Source of the DNA: an uncultured Lachnospiraceae bacterium
GTDB lineage: Bacteria > Bacillota > Clostridia > Lachnospirales > Lachnospiraceae
DNA: 44,119 nt
Reading direction: 5' to 3'
Assembly (NCBI GenBank): GCA_910577175.1
Contig: CAJTLU010000019.1
Location: forward strand, 1-44,119
Below the pieces are notes generated by a model, which did no database searches, was not told the DNA's origin, and worked only from the letters and a program-made list of their open reading frames with translations. Below, piece by piece: positions 32,755 to 40,457 of this stretch (position 1 is the first letter of the stretch; each line of letters begins with the position of its first letter). Both the position numbers and the translations under genes were made by a program.

Positions 32755-33939
32755 ATGAAGAAGGAAGACTGCATTGCAAGGGCAGAGAAGGTTCTGATGC
32801 ATACCTATGCAAGGTATCAGGTTGTTTTAGACCACGGCGAGGGCGTATATCTGTACGATACGGACGGCAAAAAGTATCTGGACTTTTCTGCCGGAATTGC
32901 CGTATTCGCGCTGGGCTATGACGATAAAAAGTACAATGAGGCGGTAAAGGCACAGGTAGATAAGCTGTTGCACACCTCGAATTATTATTATAACGAGCCG
33001 ACGACCCTTGCGGCGGAAAAGCTGACAAAGGCATCGGGAATGAGCCGCGTGTTTTTTACCAATAGCGGAACAGAGGCAATCGAGGGCGCGATTAAGCTTG
33101 CAAGAAAGTATTATTATAAGAAGCATGGCACGGCGGACAGCGAGATTATTGCCATGGAGCATTCCTTCCATGGCAGGAGTATGGGAGCCCTTGCGGTAAC
33201 CGGAACGCCGAAGTACCGCACGGCATTCGAGCCGTTAATCGGAGGCGCAGTATTTGCAGAGTACAATAATCTGGAAAGCGTTCAGGCAAAGGTCAATGAA
33301 AAAACGGCTGCCGTAATTCTGGAGACCGTACAGGGCGAGGGCGGCATTTATCCGGCGGAAAAGGAGTTTTTACAGGGCGTCCGGAAGCTCTGCGATGAGA
33401 AAGGGATTCTTCTGATTCTGGATGAAATCCAGTGCGGCATGGGCAGGACCGGTACAATGTATGCGTACCAGCAGTATGGCGTGCAGCCGGATATTATGAC
33501 GACCGCAAAGGCACTGGGCTGCGGTGTTCCGGTAGGAGCCTTTGTGGCGACGGAAGAGGTAGCTGCCGCCTATGAGCCAGGCGACCACGGCACAACCTAC
33601 GGCGGAAATCCGTTTGTAACCCATGCAGTCAGCACGGTATTTGACCGGTTTGAGGAGCTAGGGCTTTTAGAAAACGTAAAGGAAACCGGAGCATACCTGT
33701 ACGCGCAGTTAGAGGCTCTGGCGGCACGCCATAAGGACAGTATTACGGCGCACCGCGGCATCGGACTGATGCAGGGACTGGAGTTCCAAAGCCCGGTAAA
33801 GGATATTATTGCCCGCGCGATGGAGGCAGGACTGATTCTGATTGCCGCAGGAACGAACGTAATCCGTTTTGTTCCGCCGTTAGTGATTCAGAAAGAGCAT
33901 GTGGATGAAATGGTACGGCTGTTAGAGCAGAGTCTGTAA
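32755..33939 (+). CDS. argD: Acetylornithine aminotransferase
   Basis: A 394-residue PLP-dependent class III aminotransferase that makes N-acetylornithine. FFTNSGTEAIEGAIKLARKY, EHSFHGRSMGAL, the LILDEIQCGMGRTG motif and the PLP-binding Lys252 in TTAKALGCGVPVGAF are all present. AAGGAA lies eight bases before the ATG at 32755; a GTG at 32749 is too close to it. It ends the arg operon. Confidence 0.96.
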   Translation: MKKEDCIARAEKVLMHTYARYQVVLDHGEGVYLYDTDGKKYLDFSAGIAVFALGYDDKKYNEAVKAQVDKLLHTSNYYYNEPTTLAAEKLTKASGMSRVFFTNSGTEAIEGAIKLARKYYYKKHGTADSEIIAMEHSFHGRSMGALAVTGTPKYRTAFEPLIGGAVFAEYNNLESVQAKVNEKTAAVILETVQGEGGIYPAEKEFLQGVRKLCDEKGILLILDEIQCGMGRTGTMYAYQQYGVQPDIMTTAKALGCGVPVGAFVATEEVAAAYEPGDHGTTYGGNPFVTHAVSTVFDRFEELGLLENVKETGAYLYAQLEALAARHKDSITAHRGIGLMQGLEFQSPVKDIIARAMEAGLILIAAGTNVIRFVPPLVIQKEHVDEMVRLLEQSL

Positions 33940-33970
33940 TGGTGCCGGGAATTTGTACGGAGGTAGAAGC

Positions 33971-34789
33971 TTGGCTGAAATAAAACTTTATACGAAAAAC
34001 AGTACCTTTCAGAAGTTTGAGGTGCTGAAAACGAACCGCAATAAGCGCTACCGGTACAAAGAGTTTCTGGTGGAGGGCGTCCGGAGCCTGAAGGAAGCAG
34101 CGAAGAACGGCTGGAACATAAAATCGTTTCTTTATAATGAGGGGCATCTCTCCGACTGGGCGCAGGAGATGCTCCGGAGCGTAAAGACAGAAATGAACTA
34201 TTGCCTGACTGAGGAGCTTATGGAGGCGCTCAGCGGGAAGGAAGATACGTCCGAGCTTATGGCTGTGATAGAGATGCGGGAAGACCGCCTGGAAGGAATC
34301 AGGCTTTCCGAAGTGCCGTTTCTTGTACTTTTTGACAGACCCTCCAACAAAGGAAACCTCGGTACGATGATACGTTCCTGTGATGCGCTTGGTGCAGATG
34401 CGCTGATTATCACAGGGCATTCGGTTGACTTGTACGACCCGGATGTCGTGGTATCGGCAATGGGCTCGTTTTTCAATATGCCGGTCATCCGGATAGCAGA
34501 CAATAATGAGCTGTTTGCCTATCTTCGCAGCTTAAAAGAGAAGTATCCGGGCTTTGTCACAGCCGGAACAACCGCTCACAAGGAGACGCCGTTGTACTCC
34601 GTTGATTTTTCCGGCCCGCTGATGCTGATGCTCGGCAACGAGACAATGGGGCTTAACAAAGCGTTTAAGGAATACTGTGATGTGCTTTGTACGATTCCGA
34701 TGGCAGAAACATCCTATGCCAGTTCTTTTAATGTCAGCTGTGCCGCTTCTATTCTGATGTATGAGGTCACAAGACAGAGGGGAAGATAG
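33971..34789 (+). CDS. TrmH/SpoU family RNA 2'-O-methyltransferase
   Basis: A 272-residue SPOUT-fold methyltransferase. An N-terminal substrate-binding part (about 1-100, RYKEFLVEGVRSLKEA) is followed by the catalytic domain with the three family motifs: RPSNKGNLGTMIRSCDALGADAL, LMLGNETMGL, and IPMAETSYASSFNVSCAASILMYE. It probably methylates ribose in rRNA or tRNA. The start is a TTG at 33971 with GGAGG seven bases before it; an in-frame TTG at 33953 has no site. Confidence 0.9.
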   Translation: MAEIKLYTKNSTFQKFEVLKTNRNKRYRYKEFLVEGVRSLKEAAKNGWNIKSFLYNEGHLSDWAQEMLRSVKTEMNYCLTEELMEALSGKEDTSELMAVIEMREDRLEGIRLSEVPFLVLFDRPSNKGNLGTMIRSCDALGADALIITGHSVDLYDPDVVVSAMGSFFNMPVIRIADNNELFAYLRSLKEKYPGFVTAGTTAHKETPLYSVDFSGPLMLMLGNETMGLNKAFKEYCDVLCTIPMAETSYASSFNVSCAASILMYEVTRQRGR

Positions 34790-34826
34790 GGGGGCTATCT
34801 TATCTGTAAGCAGAAACTAAAAATAG

Positions 34827-34855
34827 TTGCATGTTTTGTTCTGAAATGATATATT
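34827..34855 (+). promoter_or_regulatory. Promoter of hicAB
   Basis: TTGCAT (34827-34832) and TATATT (34850-34855) are 17 bp apart, only 15 bp before the hicA start. Confidence 0.55.
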
Positions 34856-34870
34856 ATATGTAAAGGGGAA

Positions 34871-35128
34871 TTGCCAATCAGCAGGAAAGATAAATTAATC
34901 GATAGATTACAAAAGAAGCCAAAAGATTTTACTTTTGATGAAATGGAGTCTTTATTATCATATTTTGGATATGAGTTAAAGCAAGGTGGAACTGGCTCCG
35001 GGGTTAAATTTGTAAAAGGCGGAAGCAATGAAATGATAAATTTCCATAAGCCGCATCCTAACGGAGTACTAAAACGTTATGTGCTGGATCAGGTGATAGA
35101 AAAATTGCGAAAGGATGGTTTGCTATGA
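34871..35128 (+). CDS. hicA: HicA-type mRNA interferase toxin
   Basis: An 85-residue small toxin. SRKDKLIDRLQKKPKDFTFDEMESLLSYFGYEL, then the strand with GGTGSGVKF and the HKPHPNGVLKRYVLDQVIEKLRKDGLL tail, fit HicA. The His-containing double-stranded-RNA-binding fold is recognisable (NFHKPHP). It starts at TTG with AAGGGG closely before it, so translation may be weak. Its stop overlaps the antitoxin start (ATGA). Confidence 0.88.
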   Translation: MPISRKDKLIDRLQKKPKDFTFDEMESLLSYFGYELKQGGTGSGVKFVKGGSNEMINFHKPHPNGVLKRYVLDQVIEKLRKDGLL

Positions 35129-35457
35129 GCAGTTTATTATCATACAAGGGTTATAACGGGACAGTGGAATATTCAAAAGAAGATAGCTGTCTTTTTGGAA
35201 AAGTAGTGGGAATAAAATCGTTATTGTCTTACGAAGGAAGTTATGTTAAGGAATTAGAACAGAATTTCCAAAACGTGATTGATGAATATCTGGAGGAATG
35301 TAAGAAGCAGAATGTAGAGCCGGAGCAGCCTTATAAGGGAACATTTAATGTCAGAATCAGCCCGGAGCTTCATCGGAACATTGCAATATATGCAATGGAA
35401 CATGGGAAAAGTCTGAATGCGGCAGTAGAAGAGGCGATTGGAAATATGGTCGGGTGA
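35125..35457 (+). CDS. hicB: HicB-type antitoxin
   Basis: A 110-residue antitoxin. The N-terminal HicB-like beta domain (LLSYKGYNGTVEYSKEDSCLFGKVVGIKSLLSYEG) is followed by a C-terminal ribbon-helix-helix (GTFNVRISPELHRNIAIYAMEHGKSLNAAVEEAI) that would repress the promoter upstream. It overlaps hicA by four bases. Confidence 0.9.
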   Translation: MSSLLSYKGYNGTVEYSKEDSCLFGKVVGIKSLLSYEGSYVKELEQNFQNVIDEYLEECKKQNVEPEQPYKGTFNVRISPELHRNIAIYAMEHGKSLNAAVEEAIGNMVG

Positions 35458-35499
35458 TGTCATCAGGGTATCCGGAAGCTTTTCTGGGTTTCAGGTAAA

Positions 35500-35523
35500 T
35501 CAGCACCACCGGCTTAGCCGGTG
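35500..35523. repeat. IS200-like subterminal hairpin
   Basis: ACCACCGGC TTA GCCGGTGGT is a near-perfect hairpin typical of IS200/IS605 ends, 42 bp beyond the stop of the IS200 remnant. Confidence 0.6.
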
Positions 35524-35564
35524 GTCTGCTCAAGTTCTATAAGGGCTTTTCTAAAGGGCTTATC

Positions 35565-35813
35565 TTAATGGTTTTGTTTTACTGGCTCACCCGTGAACGG
35601 GTCAATATACTCTTTCAGTGACATTTGATCGTATTCCAAATCCTCCTGTAACTGATTCCGGATATATTCTTGTATTTTCTTCGCATTCTTTCCTACTGTA
35701 TCCACATAGTATCCCCTACACCAGAAGTGCCGATTCCCATATTTGTACTTCGAGTTTACCTGCCTCTCAAATATCTTCTCTGTCACGCCTCGTAACAGGA
35801 TAAAAGCCGTTGC
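35565..35813 (-). pseudogene. IS200-type Y1 transposase, 3' remnant
   Basis: The C-terminal part of an IS200-family transposase is readable on the minus strand: KYKYGNRHFWCRGYYVDTVGKNAKKIQEYIRNQ with the catalytic Tyr in EYIRNQ, then DPFTGEPVKQNH. The N-terminal half with the HUH motif is missing. The upstream end meets an IS256-type fragment reading the other way near 35815. Confidence 0.75.
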
Positions 35814-35814
35814 C

Positions 35815-36201
35815 ATGATGCTGAAAGCCATCCATGCACAGGAGAATAAGGAATCTGCCAGGGAAAAAGCGGCTCAAGTAGGGGAGAAACTCAAGGAGAT
35901 GAGACTTTCCGCAGTGGCAAAGAAACTGACAGACGGCATAGAGGAGATCCTTACCTATATGGACTTTACTACCCAGCACTGGACAAGGATCCGGACCAAC
36001 AATACCATTGAACGGCTCGACCGGGAAATCAAACGCCGTATCAAAGCGATCGATGCGTTTCCTGACGGGCAGGGTGCCCTGATGCTGGTATGTGCCAGAC
36101 TGCGCTATGTAGCCGGGACCCAATGGGGCCCTCGCCGTTTGAACATGGATCACCTCTCCAAACCAGAGGAGGAACTGCTGTCTGATATCATAGCCGGCTG
36201 A
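35815..36201 (+). pseudogene. IS256-family (mutator) transposase, C-terminal remnant
   Basis: The reading frame MLKAIHAQENKE...WTRIRTNNTIERLDREIKRR...FPDGQGALMLVCARLRYVAGTQWG is the C-terminal portion of a mutator-type transposase. The first about 270 residues, including two catalytic Asp residues, are absent. The frame continues upstream only through the antisense of the IS200 remnant. Confidence 0.8.
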
Positions 36202-36262
36202 CTACCGGATACCAAATGGCAGAAATTGAATTTGCGAAAAAAACTTGACACTATCTGCGTAT
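36202..36262. mobile_element. Probable right end of the IS256-like element
   Basis: AAAAAACTTGACACTATC (36237-36254) resembles the terminal inverted repeat of IS256-family elements. No matching left end is seen. Confidence 0.45.
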
Positions 36263-36349
36263 AAGGTGTCAAATAAAATGATACAATACCGGTTTTACTA
36301 ATCCTTATTGTAGTAACTAAACAGTAACTATTACTTAGCTGATAAGCAA

Positions 36350-36386
36350 AAAAAGACTTTAAAAGCTTAGAAAGCCTTTAAAGTCA
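36350..36386 (-). terminator. Terminator of tRNA-Thr
   Basis: On the minus strand GACTTTAAAGGCTT pairs with AAGCTTTTAAAGTC, followed by TTTTTTTGC. Confidence 0.7.
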
Positions 36387-36399
36387 ATGTTTTATGAAA

Positions 36400-36472
36400 A
36401 GCTGCTGACGGGAATCGGACCCGTGACCTCCGCACTACCAATGCGACGCTCTACCGACTGAGCCACAGCAGC
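36400..36472 (-). tRNA. tRNA-Thr (GGU)
   Basis: A full 73-nt cloverleaf reads on the minus strand. Acceptor GCTGCTG/CAGCAGC, D-arm GCTC...GAGC, anticodon stem TCGCA/TGCGG around loop TTGGTAG (anticodon GGT), and T-arm with GGTCCGATTCCC are all present. CCA is not encoded. It lies next to IS remnants and hicAB. Confidence 0.93.
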
Positions 36473-36828
36473 ATCTCGCTATCAGCGACTTCGTTAGTAT
36501 ACAATATTTTGCAGAGCTTGTCAATGGCTTTTTCAAAAATTTTTAAAATCTTGCAGGAGGCCGTACCAGTCCTTTCTGCTTTGCGGATTTTTTACAATTT
36601 TTTTGAAGAGAAAGTGTTATATTTTATGCAATATTTTTTAAGTTTCCGCATTTTGGGGACAGAAGGTCATCAAAGGAGCAAAACATTTTCCGCTGTCGGC
36701 AATCTGCACAAAAATTGTGCCGGAAATCCAGCGCTTCATAATGGTTTTTGTACAAATTGACGGTGCTGATTCCGGGAGAAACCGTTCTGATGTTTTCTTA
36801 AAAGCACGGAAATCCAAAAATATTTTTA

Positions 36829-36858
36829 TTGACAAAATGAAATCAGTAGTAGTATAGT
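36829..36858 (+). promoter_or_regulatory. Promoter of livK
   Basis: TTGACA (36829-36834) and TATAGT (36853-36858) are 18 bp apart. The rest of 36473-36828 holds no convincing gene. It has a GTTTCCGCATTTT motif (36642-36654) and a small inverted repeat GCACAA/TTGTGC near 36706-36720. Confidence 0.7.
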
Positions 36859-36921
36859 AGGATAAAGTTGCGAGGGCGGCTTTGAATTGAAAAAGCAGTA
36901 CAGATTAAAAGGAGAGAGATT

Positions 36922-38076
36922 ATGAAAAAGATGAAGAAAGTAGTATGTTTCGGTCTTATTTCTGCAATGATGCTTTCCGCATTTGCAGGATGTGGTAAGA
37001 AGGATTCCACTTCACAGGAGGCTATTAAGATCGGAGGAACCGGTCCGCTTACCGGTGGAGCAGCAATTTATGGTAATGCTGCAAAGCGTGGCGCTGAAAT
37101 CGCAGTAGAAGAGATTAATGCACTTGGAGATATTCAGTTTGAGTTAAGATACGAGGATGATATTAATGATCCGGAGAAGGCTGTGAATGCATATAATGTA
37201 TTAAAGGACTGGGGCGTTCAGATTTCCCTTGGCTCCGTTACTACTCAGCCGTGCGTTGCAACCTCTACAGAGACCTTTGCAGATCGTATTTTTGCATTGA
37301 CTCCGTCTGCTTCTGCTACGGATATAACCGCTGATAAGGACAATATGTTCCAGATGTGTTTTTCCGACCCGAACCAGGGTTCCGCATCTGCACAGTATAT
37401 CAGTGACAAGAAGCTTGGAACAAAAATTGCCATTATCTATCAGAATGATAGTGTATATTCCACCGGTATTTATGATACATTCATGAATAAGGCAAAGGAG
37501 CTTGGTATCAACGTTGTTTCTACCACTACATTTACTGATGACAGCAAGACCGACTTCAGTGTACAGTTAAATGATGCGAAGAATGCAGGTGCAGATCTTG
37601 TATTCCTTCCGATGTACTATGAGGCAGCCGCATTGATTCTCGCACAGGCAAAGAGCATGGGCTACGCTCCGAAGTTCTTTGGCGTAGACGGTATGGATGG
37701 TATTCTTACCCTTGAGGGCTTTGATACTTCTCTTGCAGAGGGTGTTATGCTTCTGACTCCGTTCTCCGCAGATGCTTCCGATGAAAAGACAGTGAACTTT
37801 GTAAAGAAGTATAATGAGAAGTTCGGTGAGACACCAAACCAGTTCGCAGCAGATGCATATGACTGTGTATACGCAATTTATCAGGCTTGTAAGGATGGTA
37901 AGGTTACTGCCTCGATGTCTGCTGAGGATATCTGCGGCATTATGATTGAACAGTTTACTTCTATGAAGTTTGATGGTCTGACCGGTGACGGCATGACCTG
38001 GGGCACTAATGGTGAGGTTACAAAGAGCCCGAAGGGTATGGTAATCGAAAATGGTGTATATGTAGGTCTTGACTAA
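36922..38076 (+). CDS. livK: Branched-chain amino acid-type ABC transporter substrate-binding lipoprotein
   Basis: A 384-residue periplasmic-binding-protein fold, type I. A lipoprotein signal ends in AFAGCGKK (lipid Cys near residue 24). The mature part begins IKIGGTGPLTGGAAIYGNAAKRGAEIAVEEIN, the Peripla_BP_6 opening that binds amino acids. It is followed by the inner-membrane and ATPase genes after a terminator and a palindromic element. Branched-chain amino acids are the usual ligand, but other amino acids or amides are possible. Confidence 0.92.
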   Translation: MKKMKKVVCFGLISAMMLSAFAGCGKKDSTSQEAIKIGGTGPLTGGAAIYGNAAKRGAEIAVEEINALGDIQFELRYEDDINDPEKAVNAYNVLKDWGVQISLGSVTTQPCVATSTETFADRIFALTPSASATDITADKDNMFQMCFSDPNQGSASAQYISDKKLGTKIAIIYQNDSVYSTGIYDTFMNKAKELGINVVSTTTFTDDSKTDFSVQLNDAKNAGADLVFLPMYYEAAALILAQAKSMGYAPKFFGVDGMDGILTLEGFDTSLAEGVMLLTPFSADASDEKTVNFVKKYNEKFGETPNQFAADAYDCVYAIYQACKDGKVTASMSAEDICGIMIEQFTSMKFDGLTGDGMTWGTNGEVTKSPKGMVIENGVYVGLD

Positions 38077-38099
38077 TTACGATCATAAATAAAGCTTAA

Positions 38100-38145
38100 G
38101 GCAAAGGAGCCGTCCTGTGAATTGTGCGGTTCCTTTGCCTTTTCT
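38100..38145 (+). terminator. Terminator after livK
   Basis: GGCAAAGGAGCCG (38100-38112) pairs with CGGTTCCTTTGCC (38127-38139), followed by TTTTCTT. Confidence 0.82.
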
Positions 38146-38398
38146 TGAGTTTCCGCATTTTACATATCATGTTATGTCCCGGTCGTCGCCTGTTATCCTG
38201 ATTTTGCAAGCGCGAACGCTCCACCGGACTTCCTCTAAGAGCTGTTAAGCCGCTCGGTGGCGTCCTCGCGCCTAAACATCTCTAAGAGGTGATTCCGGTT
38301 CCGCTAAAAACCGCGGTCCGTCGGACAAATGCAAAATCAGAACAACAGGCGGCGACCGGGACGTGTCAAGGCTTATGCAAAAAATGCGGAAACTCAAG
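38144..38398. repeat. Long palindromic dispersed element, copy 3 (intact)
   Basis: A 255-bp element bounded by perfect 18-bp inverted repeats, CTTGAGTTTCCGCATTTT (38144-38161) and AAAATGCGGAAACTCAAG (38381-38398). A long outer stem follows (GTCCCGGTCG...GCCTGTT with AACAGGC...CGACCGGGAC, then CTGATTTTGCA with TGCAAAATCAG). The core has CACCGGACTTCCTCTAAGAG, GGTGGCGTCCTCGCG, CTCTAAGAGGTGATTCC and GTCCGTCGGAC. No coding capacity is seen. It separates livK from livHMGF. Confidence 0.88.
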
Positions 38399-38410
38399 TT
38401 GCCTTTTATA

Positions 38411-38439
38411 TTGCTTTTTTTGTCTTTTTATGATAAAAT
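38411..38439 (+). promoter_or_regulatory. Possible promoter of livHMGF
   Basis: TTGCTT (38411-38416) and TAAAAT (38434-38439) are 17 bp apart. A separate TATACT (38456-38461) lacks a -35 partner. The terminator after livK implies a need for a second promoter here. Confidence 0.45.
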
Positions 38440-38485
38440 TAAAAGGATTTTATTTTATACTTTGAAGGATTGAGGTGTGTAATAT

Positions 38486-39364
38486 ATGGAATTCCTTTCG
38501 AATGTAATTAGCGGTATCAGCCTTGGAAGCATCTACGCAATTATCGCACTTGGGTATACAATGGTGTATGGTATTGCAAAGATGTTAAATTTCGCACATG
38601 GTGATGTCATTATGGTTGGTGCATATGTCTGTTTCTTTATGACGAGCCGGTATCATATGCCTGCGGTGATAGGTGTCTTACTTTCCATGTTTGTTTGTAC
38701 CGTTCTGGGTATTGTCATTGAGCGCCTGGCATATAAGCCTCTAAGACAGGCTACGTCCCTTGCGGTATTGATTACAGCCATCGGCATGAGTTATTTTTTA
38801 CAGAATGCGGCGCAGATTCTCTGGACTTCCAATCCGAAGGTGTTTAAGTCAGTTGTCGGAAGCGGAAGCATTAAGATTGCAGAGGGATTGCATATATCCT
38901 ATGTTACGCTGGTTACAGTTTCTGCATGCGTTATCATAATGACTGGACTTACTCTTTTTACCGGAAAGTCTAAAATGGGAAAGGCAATGCGTGCCTGCTC
39001 GGAGGATAAGGGTGCTGCACAGCTTATGGGTATTAATGTAAATACTACGATTTCCATTACCTTCGCAATAGGTTCTGCTTTAGCGGCAATTGCAGGTGTA
39101 CTTCTCTGCTCCGCATATCCGAACCTTGTACCGACTACCGGTTCCATGCCTGGTATTAAAGCATTTACCGCAGCTGTATTTGGTGGAATAGGCTCTATTC
39201 CTGGAGCATTAATTGGTGGTGTTTTACTTGGTCTTATAGAAATTTTCGCAAAAGCATATATCAGTACGGAGATTGCGGATGCTATTGTGTTTGCTGTGTT
39301 GATTGTAGTTCTGCTTGTAAAGCCGACAGGTCTTCTAGGCAGGAAGATTAGTGAGAAAGTATGA
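38486..39364 (+). CDS. livH: Branched-chain amino acid ABC transporter permease LivH
   Basis: A 292-residue inner-membrane permease with about eight helices. The opening GISLGSIYAIIALGYTMVYGIAKMLNFAHGDVIMVGAYV is the LivH signature, and the GGIGSIPGALIGGVLLGLIE loop is conserved. It forms the channel with LivM. It is the first gene of a tight livHMGF run. Confidence 0.94.
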   Translation: MEFLSNVISGISLGSIYAIIALGYTMVYGIAKMLNFAHGDVIMVGAYVCFFMTSRYHMPAVIGVLLSMFVCTVLGIVIERLAYKPLRQATSLAVLITAIGMSYFLQNAAQILWTSNPKVFKSVVGSGSIKIAEGLHISYVTLVTVSACVIIMTGLTLFTGKSKMGKAMRACSEDKGAAQLMGINVNTTISITFAIGSALAAIAGVLLCSAYPNLVPTTGSMPGIKAFTAAVFGGIGSIPGALIGGVLLGLIEIFAKAYISTEIADAIVFAVLIVVLLVKPTGLLGRKISEKV

Positions 39365-39374
39365 GGTGAGGCGG

Positions 39375-40457
39375 ATGAAAGCAATGAAGACGATAAACAA
39401 AACATCAAAGAGAAATTTTGTTACAATCGGTGGTTTGATTCTGGTTTACCTGGTTGTAGCAGCGTTAAAGGAAGGCGGAATTACCTCCAACTTAATTAAT
39501 GGACAGCTTGTACCGATTTGTGCTTACATGATTATGGCAATTTCATTGAATCTTGTTGTTGGTATTCTTGGTGAGCTGAGTCTCGGACATGCAGGATTTA
39601 TGAGTGTGGGCGCATTCGGTGGTGTACTTGCAGGTACCCTGGTGCGTCAGGTAACGGATTCCAATCTGATTTGTCTTCTGGCGGCAGTCATTTCAGGCGG
39701 TGTGCTTGCGGCGCTGGCGGGGCTTCTGATTGGCATCCCTGTTCTCCGCTTAAATGGCGACTATCTTGCGATTGTAACTCTGGCATTCGGTCAGATTATT
39801 AAAAGTATTGTTAATATCTTATACATCGGTCTGGACTCGGAGGGGCTTCATGTATCCGTAATAAATAAGATGAATTTGGCGGAAGGCGGCAAAATGATTA
39901 TCAGCGGTGCCATGGGATGCTCCGGTATCAGAAAGCTTTCAACCTTTACTTTTGGTTTTGTTTTATTGTTACTTTGTCTGATTGTGACTTTTAACCTGAT
40001 CCAGAGCCGTACCGGACGTGCGATTATGGCACTGCGTGACAACCGTATTGCAGCGGAGTCTGTAGGGATTAATGTTACAAAGTATAAGCTGCTGGTATTT
40101 TCGGTTTCGGCAGCGATGGCTGGTATGGCAGGAACATTATTTGCGCATAACTTTTCTACCGTTTCGCCGGCAAAGTTTGATTTTAATACCTCCATTCTTA
40201 TTCTGGTATTTGTGGTGCTTGGAGGACTCGGAAGTATGCGTGGTTCTCTGATTGCGGCAGCACTTCTTACCCTGCTTCCGGAGCTGTTGCGTGAATTCAG
40301 CGATTATCGTATGCTGGTATATGCTATTGTACTGATTCTTGTTATGCTCGGAACCAACAGTCCTAAAGTACGTGATTTCATCGGAAAGCTTTTTGGCAGG
40401 ATAAAGAGCATATTTTTAAGAAAAAGGACGGCAAAGGAGGGAAACGCAAATGGATAA
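39375..40457 (+). CDS. livM: Branched-chain amino acid ABC transporter permease LivM
   Basis: A 360-residue permease. NLVVGILGELSLGHAGFMSVGAFGG, LRLNGDYLAIVTLAFGQIIK, the EAA-like cytoplasmic loop ALRDNRIAAESVGIN and VLGGLGSMRGSLIAAALL are the LivM pattern. The ATG at 39375 follows GGTGAGG; a GTG at 39351 lies within livH. It overlaps the livG start by eight bases. Confidence 0.94.
   Translation: MKAMKTINKTSKRNFVTIGGLILVYLVVAALKEGGITSNLINGQLVPICAYMIMAISLNLVVGILGELSLGHAGFMSVGAFGGVLAGTLVRQVTDSNLICLLAAVISGGVLAALAGLLIGIPVLRLNGDYLAIVTLAFGQIIKSIVNILYIGLDSEGLHVSVINKMNLAEGGKMIISGAMGCSGIRKLSTFTFGFVLLLLCLIVTFNLIQSRTGRAIMALRDNRIAAESVGINVTKYKLLVFSVSAAMAGMAGTLFAHNFSTVSPAKFDFNTSILILVFVVLGGLGSMRGSLIAAALLTLLPELLREFSDYRMLVYAIVLILVMLGTNSPKVRDFIGKLFGRIKSIFLRKRTAKEGNANG

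Noticed and set aside
36509..36760. 83-codon ORF upstream of livK
   Set aside because: Low complexity, no ribosome binding site, no recognisable motif, and it covers a repeat motif; judged noncoding.
14877..38398. The palindromic elements as CRISPR, group II intron or rRNA fragments
   Set aside because: There are no regularly spaced short repeats, no intron domain V or reverse transcriptase, and no rRNA signature; three dispersed whole-element copies fit a repeat family better.
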